A DNA stretch of 64,000 bases from Pseudomonas putida (GTDB taxonomy: Bacteria; Pseudomonadota; Gammaproteobacteria; Pseudomonadales; Pseudomonadaceae). The stretch is from positions 682,001 to 746,000 of the forward strand of contig CP163498.1 in the NCBI GenBank assembly GCA_041071465.1. Direction: 5' to 3'. Of this stretch, positions 18,030 through 27,553 are shown one piece after another. Below the pieces are notes generated by a model, which saw nothing but the letters and a program-made list of their open reading frames with translations, was not told the DNA's origin and searched no databases. Both the position numbers and the translations under genes were made by a program. Each line of letters begins with the position of its first letter. Position 1 is the first letter of the stretch.

Positions 18030-18338
18030 ATGAGCAAGAAATTCGAACACCGCGCTGACTATGTCGCTATTCCATTCAAAAACGCGACTAGCGGCGCTTG
18101 GATATTTAAGAGCACAGAACAGACGCTTGAGCCCGATGTTGCGTCTCTTTTGGCAGAAGAGGAGCAACTGCAGAAGAAGATGCTCGAGCTCGGAGCCCAA
18201 GGCTGGGAACTCGTCAGCACCCAGCCAGTGTGCCGGGGCGAGATCAAAGTGGGCAATCAAAATGCCCAGGCCTGGTCCTACGGGTTCCCAATGCCGGTCG
18301 GATATCTGCTCTTTTTCAAGCGCGAGTCAGTAGCCTGA
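18030..18338 (+). CDS. Small protein resembling DUF4177
   Basis: This 102-residue soluble protein has the pattern LQKKMLELGAQGWELVSTQP followed by a strand ending LLFFKR, which resembles the DUF4177 fold (helix, GWELV, strand). No function is known for that family. AAGGAG lies 6 bp before ATG 18030. It follows the helicase by 18 bp in the same direction and probably shares its transcript. Confidence 0.6.
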   Translation: MSKKFEHRADYVAIPFKNATSGAWIFKSTEQTLEPDVASLLAEEEQLQKKMLELGAQGWELVSTQPVCRGEIKVGNQNAQAWSYGFPMPVGYLLFFKRESVA

Positions 18339-18351
18339 CCAATCAGGCGCT

Positions 18352-18567
18352 TTAGGCTTCATGATCATGCCCTGGAAGGAGGGCCAACATGGCGTTGGCC
18401 CTCCTGACCATCTCGACCAGCTCCACTGAGCTCACCTCTCGTCGGTGCTGAAGCATCTCGGCGGCCAAAACCGCTTTGTCGTAGCAACCTTCATCTCGGA
18501 AACGGGCACCCAGAAAGTCCGATACCCAAGCTTCAAACACCGGCGAGTTGGTGGTTTTCCGCGGCAT
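18352..18567 (-). CDS. Small unrecognised protein
   Basis: This 71-residue protein is convergent with the DUF4177-like gene (13 bp between the stops). It has a helical middle (CYDKAVLAAEMLQHRREVSSVELVEMVRRAN) and no membrane segment. It is the only minus-strand gene in this part of the transfer cluster, which marks 16.5-18.6 kb as a cargo insertion. No family recognised; small antitoxin or regulator are only guesses. Confidence 0.5.
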   Translation of the reverse strand: MPRKTTNSPVFEAWVSDFLGARFRDEGCYDKAVLAAEMLQHRREVSSVELVEMVRRANAMLALLPGHDHEA

Positions 18568-18802
18568 AAGACTCCCCCACAGATCAGTTTTTCCCGTATG
18601 CCTACTCCTTGGCTTAACTTCGGCTCATTGTAATCGGTCTGGGCCGTTCAATCGCCCTACCAAAGTGGATCAATCCACTTCACCAAAGCGTGACCGGCTT
18701 AGAGAAAAAATTCTACGGACCTCAGATAAGTATTTCTTGAGGCGCCCCTCCACCTGGTCTCGGCATTCTGACGCCCACAGTCAGTTGCCCCAGAGCCCAG
18801 CC

Positions 18803-19159
18803 GTGAACAAGCCATCCCTCCTCCTTGTATCTCCTCGCCGAATCCTGCTTGGCGCGCTGATCAGCGTCAGCGGCGGCTTTTCACTAATACCGAGCGCTCA
18901 GGCGGCCGGTGCATCAGAACAGGCCAACATCGAGGTGATGATCCGGCAGCTGAACGCGCTGGAGGACTCGGCGCGGCGCAGCGCCACGATCGCCAGCGAA
19001 CCTGGCCAGCGCTACTACTTCGACTATGAACGTCTGGCTGGCGACATCCAGCGCGTTCGCCAGGGCCTGCAAGAATACCTGACCCCAAGTCGCGCACAGC
19101 CGCGAGATCCGGCAGAGCTGGCTGGGAAATACACCCTCACCGGCGGGCGGATGCCATGA
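18803..19159 (+). CDS. RAQPRD-family ICE protein (TIGR01690)
   Basis: This 118-residue exported protein starts at GTG 18803. It has a signal peptide (RILLGALISVSGGFSLIPSAQAA) and, near the C-terminus, the motif SRAQPRDPAEL that names the family. The family is found only in conjugative modules of this class, and its role is unknown. A longer frame to 18548 has no signal peptide at its N-terminus, so I reject it. The gene overlaps the next start (ATGA). The 235 bp upstream probably contain a promoter, since cargo separates it from traD. Confidence 0.88.
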   Translation: MNKPSLLLVSPRRILLGALISVSGGFSLIPSAQAAGASEQANIEVMIRQLNALEDSARRSATIASEPGQRYYFDYERLAGDIQRVRQGLQEYLTPSRAQPRDPAELAGKYTLTGGRMP

Positions 19160-19395
19160 GCATGAGCGGCACTCAAGTCGCAGCTTTCAACGCTGCAAGC
19201 GGGGTCACCCCCCAGGCCAGCACCGTGCTGTTCGTAGGCACCGTCATCGCACTGTCGACCCTGTGGGGTGCCTGGGCGCTGTACAGCATCTACCGGGGCT
19301 GGGCGACTCAGAACATCGACAGAAACATTGCAGCCGCGTCGACCGTCAAGGTCATCGTCCTGCTGCTGATCCTCGCCACACTCGTTCTCAGCTAG
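19156..19395 (+). CDS. ICE membrane protein, TIGR03758 (PFL_4701) family
   Basis: This 79-residue protein has two membrane segments (STVLFVGTVIALSTLWGAWAL and VKVIVLLLILATLVLS) joined by YRGWATQNIDRN. Size and order next to RAQPRD match the family. Small two-helix proteins at this place are candidates for pilus-like subunits, but that is inference. Confidence 0.85.
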   Translation: MSMSGTQVAAFNAASGVTPQASTVLFVGTVIALSTLWGAWALYSIYRGWATQNIDRNIAAASTVKVIVLLLILATLVLS

Positions 19396-19410
19396 CCAAG
19401 GAGCTAACCG

Positions 19411-19761
19411 ATGTCTATCCGCACCATCACCAAGTCACTCACCGGCGCCGCCGCATTGATTATGGGCCTGCACCCAATCATTGCCGCTGCCGCATTACCA
19501 GGAGCACAAGCCCCAACACGCGGCGAGGGAACCAGCTGGCTGCAAACCATCCAGAACTACGGTTACGACGGTTTCATGCTGATCGGTCTCTTCCTGCTCG
19601 GAGCCATGATGGTGGGGGTCGCCTCCCATGCCTACGGCGTTTACCACGATATCCATGAGGGCAAGAAAAAGTGGCGAGACCTGGGGCTCACCGCTGTGGT
19701 CGGGATCTGCCTGATCGGCGTCGGCATCTTCATGGTCACCAAAGCTACTGGCGTCCTCTAA
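19411..19761 (+). CDS. ICE membrane protein, TIGR03745 (PFL_4702) family
   Basis: This 116-residue protein has a signal-like N-terminus (TGAAALIMGLHPIIAAAA) and two more hydrophobic segments (residues about 50-68 and 92-112) around the loop HDIHEGKKKWRDLG. The layout is like VirB2-type pilins: cleaved leader, then two helices with a short cytoplasmic loop. Pilin function is inference; family assignment by pattern and position is good. Spacing to the previous gene is 15 bp. Confidence 0.83.
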   Translation: MSIRTITKSLTGAAALIMGLHPIIAAAALPGAQAPTRGEGTSWLQTIQNYGYDGFMLIGLFLLGAMMVGVASHAYGVYHDIHEGKKKWRDLGLTAVVGICLIGVGIFMVTKATGVL

Positions 19762-19774
19762 CTGGTGATGCGAT

Positions 19775-20158
19775 ATGGCTGAGACCACTTACCTGAAGGA
19801 TGGAACGCTCGATTTCCTTCCCCACAACCTTAATAGGCAGCCCATCGTCATGGGAGGTCTCACTGCGGATGAAATGTGGGGAACGGTCGGTGCTTGTGGA
19901 GGGGCCGGCGTGATTCTGGGCATCCCCGTGTCGTTCTTGTTCGGCAACCCAGCTCTCTTCATCGCTTGCGCTCTTGTAGGTGGAGCTCTGGGCTTGACCG
20001 TGGCAAGCCGGATCCTCCGGAAGATGAAACGCGGCCGCCCGGATACATGGTTTTACCGCCAGCTCCAGTTCTACAAGGCTCAACACCTCCCCTTCCTCGG
20101 TGGCCCCCAGTTGGTCATCCGGAAGGGAGCGTGGACATGCCGTCGTACAGGAAAGTAG
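19775..20158 (+). CDS. Conjugative transfer protein, TIGR03750 family (VirB3-like position)
   Basis: This 127-residue protein has the family's opening block DFLPHNLNRQPIVMGGLTADE. Two hydrophobic segments follow (VGACGGAGVILGIPVSFLF and ALFIACALVGGALGLTV), then a basic tail with DTWFYRQLQ. Size, topology and position before the VirB8-like gene resemble VirB3, which anchors the VirB4 ATPase. Confidence 0.85.
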   Translation: MAETTYLKDGTLDFLPHNLNRQPIVMGGLTADEMWGTVGACGGAGVILGIPVSFLFGNPALFIACALVGGALGLTVASRILRKMKRGRPDTWFYRQLQFYKAQHLPFLGGPQLVIRKGAWTCRRTGK

Positions 20159-20166
20159 GAATCTTC

Positions 20167-20815
20167 ATGAGTTTTCGAAAACGAGTGGATGCTCAGCAAG
20201 CACACATTCTCAGCTTGCGAATCGCGGTAATTGTGCTGGGCGCAGTCAGCCTGTTCGCGTTTTACGGCTGGCACAAAGCCCCCGAAGACCTGACCGTGCA
20301 TGTGCCGCCGGACCTCCGCTCCGGCAGTACTCGCAAATGGTGGGAGGTGCCACCAGAAAACGTGTATGCCTTCGGGTTCTATCTTCCAGCAGATGCAGCG
20401 CTGGGAGAAGAACGGGGACGACGACTACCAAGACAACATCGAGCGTCTGGCGTCCTACGTGACCCCTGGCTGCAAGGAGTACCTGCAGAAAGACTACGAG
20501 ATGCGCCGTAACGCCGGTGAGCTGCGCCGCCGTGAACGGAATGTCTCAGAAATCCCGGGCCACGGGTTGACCGACCCTGGCGTGCTACGCGTGGAAGAAA
20601 TCGGAATCAACGATTGGACAGTCAATCTGGATCTACTCGCTGACGAGTCGGTGAACGGCGAGCGGGTCAAGCGTGCAATGACGCGTTATCCACTGTCCAT
20701 CGTCCGGGCCGACGTCAATCCAGAGAAAAATCCGTTCGGGTTGATGTGGAACTGCTATGCGTCCAACCCGCAGCGCATCGAGGTTGATCTGCAAGCAGCC
20801 GGGGTGAAACCATGA
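20167..20815 (+). pseudogene. TIGR03746 (PFL_4703, VirB8-like position) gene, frameshifted
   Basis: The N-terminal part from ATG 20167 has a membrane helix (RIAVIVLGAVSLFAFYGWH) and the family blocks VHVPPDLRSGSTRKWWEVPPENVYAFGFY. At 20380-20383 the family continues (FQQMQRWEKNGDDDYQ) in another frame, which stays open to 20815. The shift equals one extra base or two missing ones, for example loss of AT from TATATC. Intact proteins of the family are about 215 residues and probably form an inner membrane-periplasm bridge. Whether this is a real lesion or an assembly error is unresolved; other indels in the window favour error. Confidence 0.82.
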
Positions 20816-21708
20816 ATCTGCGCGCGTGCCTCCTTGTTCTGGGCCTCTCTGCAGTTGCCAATGTGAAAGCGGTAGAGCTGCTGCTGTGGGACCGTATCCC
20901 CATGGCAATCCCGCTAATTGTCGGTCAAGAGCGCATTGTGTTCGTCGACCAGAACGTGCGGGTAGGCATGCCTCCGCAGCTTGTTGGCCAACTGCGGGTC
21001 CAGAGCACTGGCGGCGCCGTCTACCTGCTGGCCAGCCAAGAAATTCCACCGACCAGGCTGCAACTGCAGAATGTGGCCACTGGCGAGATCATGCTGGTGG
21101 ATATTGCCGCGACACCAGCGGCAGAGGGCCAAGCCAAGCTCGAACCCGCGAAGATCGTCGCCGGCGCGGCCCCTTCTACCTACTACGGCGATACCACCTC
21201 GACGCGAGCTCCGACGAAGCGATCCGCGACGTCGGAGGAGGAGGAGGAGGATGTTCCGCCGGCACCGCGACATGAGACACCTGCGCCGGTGGCCCTGACC
21301 CGCTATGCGGCGCAAATGCTGTACGCCCCACTCCGGACCGTTGAGCCTGTCGCCGGCATCAGCCAGGTGCGTGTTGATCGAGCCCTGGACCTCAGCACCT
21401 TGTTGCCGGTATTACCGGTGGAAGCATCGGTGCTGGGGGCTTGGCGCCTCGACAACAGCTATGTCACGGCAGTCAAACTCAGAAACCTGAGTGCCCAGCA
21501 GTTGACGATGAATGCAACAGAGCTGATGGGCAACTTCTCCACGGCGACATTCCAGCACCCGTACCTCGGAGCTCGTGGAAATGCCAGCGATACCACCACG
21601 CTTTACCTGGTCACACAAGGAAAGGGGCTGAAAGAGGCCCTGCTGCCGTCTTCGGTCAGCCAAATTGATCCGAAAGCAGGAGGGCGCCGTGGGCAGTCTG
21701 AAAAGTAA
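20812..21708 (+). CDS. ICE protein, TIGR03749 (PFL_4704) family, VirB9/TraK-like position
   Basis: This 298-residue exported protein has a signal peptide (ACLLVLGLSAVANVKA) and the opening VELLLWDRIPMAIPLIVGQERIV, followed by a linker with a run of seven acidic residues (SATSEEEEEDVPP, about residues 138-150). The C-terminal beta-rich domain contains YVTAVKLRNLS. The layout fits a periplasmic/outer membrane TraK-VirB9-type component. It overlaps the upstream gene by 4 bp and the downstream GTG start by 20 bp. Confidence 0.85.
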   Translation: MNLRACLLVLGLSAVANVKAVELLLWDRIPMAIPLIVGQERIVFVDQNVRVGMPPQLVGQLRVQSTGGAVYLLASQEIPPTRLQLQNVATGEIMLVDIAATPAAEGQAKLEPAKIVAGAAPSTYYGDTTSTRAPTKRSATSEEEEEDVPPAPRHETPAPVALTRYAAQMLYAPLRTVEPVAGISQVRVDRALDLSTLLPVLPVEASVLGAWRLDNSYVTAVKLRNLSAQQLTMNATELMGNFSTATFQHPYLGARGNASDTTTLYLVTQGKGLKEALLPSSVSQIDPKAGGRRGQSEK

Positions 21709-23186
21709 TCCACTCCTCAAGTACCTGCTCATCCCCGTGCTGATCGGCGCGCTCATCATCGTGTTCAAGGGGGGAGTAAAAAGAGGAGCCGAAGGCTCCT
21801 GAAGATAAACCGATCATCATCGGAGGCGACACCGCACGCAAGCTAGGGGTGGACGGTGATACTCCGGCCGACACCCTCCGCACGGTGGTCGCTGAAAGTC
21901 GGGAGGTGAAAGACCAGATCGCGAAGGTGCTGACCGACAACAAGGAACTGAAGGACCAGAATGCAGAGCTCCAGCTCCGGCTTTCGCGCATAGATCAGAA
22001 TGTCGACAACAAGCTGAATGATGCGAAGGGCGAGCTGCAGGAGCAGGTGAAGAACCAAAGCGTGGGCCTGTTGGACCAGTTCCAGCGTCAGTTGGATAAC
22101 CTATCGCAGAACCCAAATGCCGCTGGGCAGGACCTCCCCATTGGGCTCGGAGTGATGCCAGGTGACGGCGCGGGTTTCGACAAAGGGACGAAGTCCAATG
22201 GACTCGTATGGGTTGAACCCACCGATGCCACTGCCTTGGACGCTAGCGGTAAACCCCTTCAGCCCGGCTCCGCCCAGACGGCCAGTAGCTTCAATTTTCC
22301 CACCAGCTTTGGGAGCACCCTGGACAAAGGCCAAACAGTTCTCAGCGCGACGGCCCAGAACGTCGGCGCTGATTTGTCTCCCCAGGATGCCCGCAAGCAA
22401 GTACGCAAAGCCTATACCTTGCCCCAGAACTCGACCTTGATGGGGTCGGTGGCCATGTCGGCGCTCATTGGCCGCGTACCGATCGATGGAACAGTCAATG
22501 ATCCCTTCCCTTTCAAGGTCCTGATCGGTCCGGACAACCTCACCGCAAACGGCATCGAGATACCTGACGTCGTCGGTGCTGTTGCCAGCGGTACCGCATC
22601 AGGCGACTGGACATTGTCCTGCGTGCGCGGGCAAGTCCGGAGCCTGACGTTCGTCTTCGCAGATGGCACGGTCCGATCGTTCCCTGCCCCGGCAGAAGAG
22701 GCCAACGGCAGCCAGAACAACAACCAGAACAGCAGCAACGGTAACGGGCAGCCAGCGATCCAGGGCGGACTCGGCTGGATCAGCGACTCCTACGGCATTC
22801 CTTGCATCTCCGGCGAGCGCCGATCCAACGCCAAGGAGTACTTGACCAACCAGTCCCTGGTGACGGCCGCGGGCGCCGGCATCGCCAAACTGTTGAAGGC
22901 TGATGAGCAAAATAGCTCCACTACCTTCAGCAGCGGAGGAACTTCATTCGGGACCACGGGCTCCTCGGGGAACTCCGCCATGGGCGCGATTCTGACCGGT
23001 GGGGTCAGCGACATCCGCTCCTGGATGAACAAGCTCTACGGCGAAGCTTTCGCCGCCGTGTACGTACAGCCCGGGGCGAAGGTCGCCGTCCACTTGGACC
23101 AGCAGCTCGCCATCGACTACGAGATCAAAGGCCGCAAGGTCGATTACAACGCCGGAGCCAACCATGTATCCGCAAACCTTGACTAA
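21689..23186 (+). pseudogene. TIGR03752 (PFL_4705, VirB10/TraB-like) gene, apparent frameshift
   Basis: From GTG 21689 the frame gives an inner membrane anchor (NPLLKYLLIPVLIGALIIVFKGG) and stops at 21800. The body of the protein (PIIIGGDTARKLGVDGDTPADTLRT and on to 23186) continues in the next frame. The break lies in G6 (21769-21774) and A5 (21778-21782); losing one base from each run would explain it. The body has a coiled coil (residues about 50-110) and a C-terminal domain typical of TraB/VirB10 scaffold proteins that span the envelope. Probably an assembly error, but a start at GTG 21849 would yield only a soluble form. Confidence 0.8.
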
Positions 23187-23613
23187 GCCCCGCCTGCAGG
23201 CCGGCGCCTGGCTCGTGCTCGCCCTCATTCTAGGCGGATGCACGACTGACAAAGACGAGCTGCTCCCCCACGGGGAAGCCAACATGATGGACGTGTGGCA
23301 ACACGGCACGTCTGGCGGGAGCTCTGGCAGTTCCAACAGCAGAATGTTGCTGGATGCGCGCCAAGAGCTGCGCCGACCGCTCGATGAGGCTCAGGTGGCC
23401 CGCCAACAGGCAAGTGCTGACGCCTTCAACCGCACGCCCCAGAACGAAATTTACAGCCAGTTCAAGCGCCTCCCGAACCCTGATCTGGTGATGTACGTGT
23501 TCCCACACCTGGCTGGTACGGATCCAGTCCCAGTCCCGGGGTACACCACGGTGTTCCCGATGTATCAACGCGTGCAGTACGCCATGCCAGGCGAGCGGAC
23601 GGAGGAGTACTGA
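23164..23613 (+). CDS. Conjugative transfer lipoprotein, TIGR03751 family
   Basis: This 149-residue protein has a lipoprotein signal ending in the lipobox LGG-C (LALILGGCTTD). A Ser/Gly linker follows, then a conserved C-terminal part with YSQFKRLPNPDLVMYVFPHL and VPVPGYTTVFPMY. It corresponds in place to VirB7-type lipoproteins that anchor the outer membrane ring. It overlaps the previous gene by 23 bp and the ATPase start by one base. Confidence 0.88.
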   Translation: MYPQTLTKPRLQAGAWLVLALILGGCTTDKDELLPHGEANMMDVWQHGTSGGSSGSSNSRMLLDARQELRRPLDEAQVARQQASADAFNRTPQNEIYSQFKRLPNPDLVMYVFPHLAGTDPVPVPGYTTVFPMYQRVQYAMPGERTEEY

Positions 23614-26606
23614 TGCAGTTCATAAGCAAATTGCTGGGCAAAGGCCCTGCAACGCCTATCGAGCCCGTGCTCGGCCAGCCGACAACCGATACCGACCTTG
23701 TCGACGACTATCCCGCAACAGCCAGTACTGTCATCAACGAAGAAGACCGCCAGGCTGCGAATGACCGGTACATAGCTCGCCTGGAGTCCATGGGCATCCC
23801 TTCACCCATCGACTGGCAAAACCCTAAACGTCGGCCGGCGACAAAAACTGACGTGGCGAGGATATACGAGGTCAACCCGTCGTTCGTGGACATGCTGCCA
23901 TGGGCAGAATACCTGCCCGAGGAAGAGGCCATGCTCCTCGAGGATGGCATTTCCAGGGCGGCGTTTTTCGAGTTGATCCCGATCGGGACCGAGGGACGCT
24001 CCGACGACTGGCTTCAACAAGCTCGCGATGCGTTGCAAGGTGTCCTGCAGGACAGTTTCGACGAACTCGAGAGCTCTCACTGGGTAGTGCAGCTTTATGC
24101 CCAGGACGAAACGGACTGGACCGACTACCTGCAAAAACTCCAGGCCTACGTCCAGCCCCGGGCTGAGAACACGGATTTCACCAAGCTCTACCTCGCGCTG
24201 TTCCGCCACCACCTCGAGTCTATCTCCAAGCCAGGTGGATTGTTCGTCGACACGGCAGTCAGCAACCTCCCGTGGCGTGGTCAGACACGGAAAGTCCGCC
24301 TGGTGGTGTATCGCCGAGTAAAGAAACAGGACGTCGTGGTGCGCGGCCAGGAGCCTGCCGCCTACCTCAAAGCGATCTGCGACCGTCTTAAAGGATCCCT
24401 GGCCAACGCCGGCGTGACAACCAAACGCATGGATGGCCATGCGATCAAGCGTTGGCTCGTAGGCTGGTTCAATCCACACCCAGATCACCTGGGGTCGACT
24501 GAGCGCGATATCCGACGTTTCTACGAAGAGGTGTGCCAGCCAGCCCGCGAGTTGCAAGAGGGTGAGCTGCCGGTGGCGAGCGGCACCGACTTCTCGGAGA
24601 ACTTGTTCTACAGAGAACCGCGCTCGGATATCGACAGCGGTCTCTGGTCGTTCGACGGCATGCCGCACCGGGTTGTGATGCTGGATCGCCTGAAAAATGC
24701 CCCCCTCACTGGGCATCTGACCGGTGAGACCAAGCAGGCCGACTCATTGAACTCGCTGTTCGACCGGCTGCCGGAGGATACCGTGTTGTGCATCACCATG
24801 GTGCCGACCCCGCAGGATCTGCTGGAAGGGCATCTCGAACAGCTATCCAGGAAGGCTATCGGGGATACCCAGGCGTCCAGTCACACCCGGGATGACGTTG
24901 AAACGGCGCGGTCCCTTCTCGGACGAAAGCACAAGCTCTACCGGGGAAGTGTCGCGTTTTTCCTCCGTGGTCAGAATAAAGCCGTGCTCGAGGAGCGCAC
25001 GACTAGCTTGTGCAACGTGCTCCTCGGCGCCGGCATGCAACCAGTCCAGTCACAGGACGAGGTAGCTCCTCTAAACAGCTACCTGCGCTGGTTGCCATGC
25101 AACTTCGACCCGAATGAAAACCGCGCCTTGGATTGGTACACCCAGCTTATGTTCACCCAGCACATCGCCAATCTGGCTCCAGTCTGGGGGCGCTCCACTG
25201 GCACAGGTAACCCGGGCTTCACCCTTTCCAATCGAGGGGGGGCAGCGCTGACCTTCGATCCGCTGAACAAGCTCGACCGACAAATGAACGCGCACTTGTT
25301 CTTGTTCGGCCCCACCGGCGCGGGTAAATCTGCCACAGCCAACTACCTGATCATGCAGGCCATTGCGCTCTACCGCCCTCGACTCTTCATCATCGAGGCC
25401 GGCAACAGCTTCGGCCTGCTGGGCGATTTCGCCAAGCGGCTTGGCCTGACCGTCAACCGGGTACGGCTCGCTCCGGGTAGCGGCGTGAGCCTCGCCCCGT
25501 TCGTCGACGCCGTGCAGCTCGTAAAAAACAAGGACCAGGTCAAGGTCTTGGATGCCTCGGACGTGGATGCATCGGACCAGCACCTGACCGACGCACTGGC
25601 GGGGATGGAGGACGAACAGAGGGACATCCTGGGCGAGCTGGAGATCACAGCCCGCCTGATGATCACTGGCGGCGAATCGAAGGAGGATGCGCGACTCACT
25701 CGGGCCGACCGCAGTGCCATCCGGCAGTGCATCATCAACGCCGCCGAGCTGTGCGTAAGTAAAAACCGTCCGGTGTTGACTGAAGACATCAGCGCAGCGC
25801 TGCAGGCGATGGCCAGCGACGACAAGCTCCCTGAAAGCCGGCGCAACCGGTTCATGGAGATGGCCGAGGCCATGGGGATGTTCACCATGGGCACCGAGGC
25901 TGAGATGTTCAACCGTCCTGGTACCGCCTGGCCGGAAGCTGACATCACAATCGTCGACTTGGCCACCTACGCTCGTGAGGGCTATCAAGCCCAGATGGCC
26001 ATCGCCTACATCTCCCTGCTGAACACCATCAACAACATCGCAGAGCGGGACCAGTTCAAAGGCCGACCACTCATTGCCTTCACCGACGAAGGCCACATCC
26101 CATTGAAGGTGCCACTGCTCTCCCCGTATTCGGTGAAGATCACCAAGATGTGGCGAAAACTAGGTGCCTGGTACTGGATGGCAACCCAGAACGTTGACGA
26201 CATCCCTCCAGAAGCATCCGCCCTGCTGAACATGATCGAGTGGTGGATCTGCTTGAACATGCCGCCTGACGAGGTGGAGAAAATCGCGCGTTTTCGTGAG
26301 CTCACGCCGGCGCAGAAGACGATGATGCTCTCGGCACGAAAGGAAAACGGCAAGTTCACCGAGGGCATCGTCCTGGCCAAGCGGATCGAGATGCTGTTCC
26401 GTGTGGTGCCACCCAGCCTGTGCCTTGCTCTGGCCATGACCGAGCCAGAAGAAAAGCGGCAGCGTTACGAAACCATGCAGGCGCTCGGCTGCGATGAGCT
26501 ACACGCAGCACTGCAGGTGGCCGCGGACCTGGACCACAAACGCGGTATCACTCCCTATCCCATCACCTTACCCGAATCAAAGAAGGCCGTGGAGCGCGTG
26601 GCATGA
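23613..26606 (+). CDS. VirB4/TraC-type conjugative transfer ATPase (TIGR03744)
   Basis: This 997-residue ATPase powers pilus assembly and DNA transfer. Walker A is FGPTGAGKS (about residues 565-574). Further nucleotide-site features include FTDEGHIPLKVPLLSPY (Walker B-like) and YWMATQNVDDIP. The N-terminal half is the TraC-type domain of PFL_4706-family proteins. Length is close to the family's roughly 950-1000. No frameshift seen. Overlaps the next gene by 4 bp. Confidence 0.92.
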   Translation: MQFISKLLGKGPATPIEPVLGQPTTDTDLVDDYPATASTVINEEDRQAANDRYIARLESMGIPSPIDWQNPKRRPATKTDVARIYEVNPSFVDMLPWAEYLPEEEAMLLEDGISRAAFFELIPIGTEGRSDDWLQQARDALQGVLQDSFDELESSHWVVQLYAQDETDWTDYLQKLQAYVQPRAENTDFTKLYLALFRHHLESISKPGGLFVDTAVSNLPWRGQTRKVRLVVYRRVKKQDVVVRGQEPAAYLKAICDRLKGSLANAGVTTKRMDGHAIKRWLVGWFNPHPDHLGSTERDIRRFYEEVCQPARELQEGELPVASGTDFSENLFYREPRSDIDSGLWSFDGMPHRVVMLDRLKNAPLTGHLTGETKQADSLNSLFDRLPEDTVLCITMVPTPQDLLEGHLEQLSRKAIGDTQASSHTRDDVETARSLLGRKHKLYRGSVAFFLRGQNKAVLEERTTSLCNVLLGAGMQPVQSQDEVAPLNSYLRWLPCNFDPNENRALDWYTQLMFTQHIANLAPVWGRSTGTGNPGFTLSNRGGAALTFDPLNKLDRQMNAHLFLFGPTGAGKSATANYLIMQAIALYRPRLFIIEAGNSFGLLGDFAKRLGLTVNRVRLAPGSGVSLAPFVDAVQLVKNKDQVKVLDASDVDASDQHLTDALAGMEDEQRDILGELEITARLMITGGESKEDARLTRADRSAIRQCIINAAELCVSKNRPVLTEDISAALQAMASDDKLPESRRNRFMEMAEAMGMFTMGTEAEMFNRPGTAWPEADITIVDLATYAREGYQAQMAIAYISLLNTINNIAERDQFKGRPLIAFTDEGHIPLKVPLLSPYSVKITKMWRKLGAWYWMATQNVDDIPPEASALLNMIEWWICLNMPPDEVEKIARFRELTPAQKTMMLSARKENGKFTEGIVLAKRIEMLFRVVPPSLCLALAMTEPEEKRQRYETMQALGCDELHAALQVAADLDHKRGITPYPITLPESKKAVERVA

Positions 26607-26908
26607 GAGTCATGAATACCCTGACCCAGAACATCATTGATAGCCTGACCCAGCTGCTCAAAGAGCCCGGGCACGACACACTCCAGTCATTGTCGGTTTG
26701 CGCACCAGTGCTCATTGACGAGCTGCAACAGATCAAAAATAACGCCCTCGATCGTCGCGACATCATTCCGCTGGTTCAGTCCGTGTTGGATGAGTGGCTG
26801 AAGGAGCACCCTCAGCCTGACGGAGCCATTCACGATCTACAGGCCGCCCTGCAGAAGCTCGGCCAGCCTGAGGTCCCCCCTCATGCTCGGGGGGATGAGC
26901 ATGCGTAA
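26603..26908 (+). CDS. Small soluble ICE protein
   Basis: This 101-residue protein is mostly helical and acidic (NIIDSLTQLLKEPGH... VQSVLDEWLKEHPQP). It has no signal, membrane segment or known motif. ATGA overlap with the ATPase gene and an 11-bp overlap with the DsbA-like gene place it in the operon. Function unknown. Confidence 0.65.
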   Translation: MRVMNTLTQNIIDSLTQLLKEPGHDTLQSLSVCAPVLIDELQQIKNNALDRRDIIPLVQSVLDEWLKEHPQPDGAIHDLQAALQKLGQPEVPPHARGDEHA

Positions 26909-27545
26909 GAACAGGCTCAAACTCATCGTGGTCGGCATCATCGCGATCACTGGCCTCGGCGCTGGCTGGCTGCTGGCAAAGAACAACAGCGCACGCCCCG
27001 CCGATGAGACCTGGTATTTCGGTCCGTCCAGTGCCCGCTGGGTGATCACGGAGTACGCCGATCTGGAATGCCCATACTGCAGGGCATACACGCCACAACT
27101 GAAGCGATGGGTGAGCGAGCAAGAGAACGTGAAGCTCGCTTGGCATCACTTCCCTCTCGATAGTCATGGCCCTGCAGCAGTATCAGAGGCAAGGCTCGTT
27201 CAATGCGCGGGTTCATTGGGCGGGGCTTCGGCGTTCTGGGAAGCGATCGACCAGGTCCTGCTGCGCACACGTGGCAATGGCCAGGGGCTCGCTGATGAGT
27301 TGGAGGTACCTGGCATCTCTGCAGAAGGTCTTTCCACTTGCGCGAGGACAAGACTGGATATCCGAGCAGCCATTGAACAGCAATTGGCTGTGGCCAAGGG
27401 CCGGGGCATTGCCGCTACCCCTACGATCGAGGTCACCGACAGTTTGACGGGGCACAGCATGCGCCTGGAAGGTCCCGTGGATAGCGCCACACTGCTGTCG
27501 GTCGTGGATGACCTCGCAGCCCAGGCCACTGCGAGCAAGGAGTAG
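26898..27545 (+). CDS. Membrane-anchored DsbA/DsbG-like thiol oxidoreductase
   Basis: This 215-residue protein has one N-terminal membrane segment (residues about 8-28) and a thioredoxin fold with active site CPYC (residues 59-62) in EYADLECPYCRAYTPQL. The cis-proline loop is ATPT. It should act in the periplasm to form or isomerise disulfides in Cys-containing transfer proteins such as the TIGR03756 (TraU-like) and TIGR03755 products. GGGGGATG precedes ATG 26898. Such Dsb-like proteins are common in this ICE class. Confidence 0.86.
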   Translation, partial: SMRKNRLKLIVVGIIAITGLGAGWLLAKNNSARPADETWYFGPSSARWVITEYADLECPYCRAYTPQLKRWVSEQENVKLAWHHFPLDSHGPAAVSEARLVQCAGSLGGASAFWEAIDQVLLRTRGNGQGLADELEVPGISAEGLSTCARTRLDIRAAIEQQLAVAKGRGIAATPTIEVTDSLTGHSMRLEGPVDSATLLSVVDDLAAQATASKE

Positions 27546-27553
27546 CCAGGGTA

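Noticed and set aside
18548-19159. 203-residue version of the RAQPRD protein
   Set aside because: The extra 85 residues lack family similarity and put the signal peptide in the middle of the protein; GTG 18803 is better.
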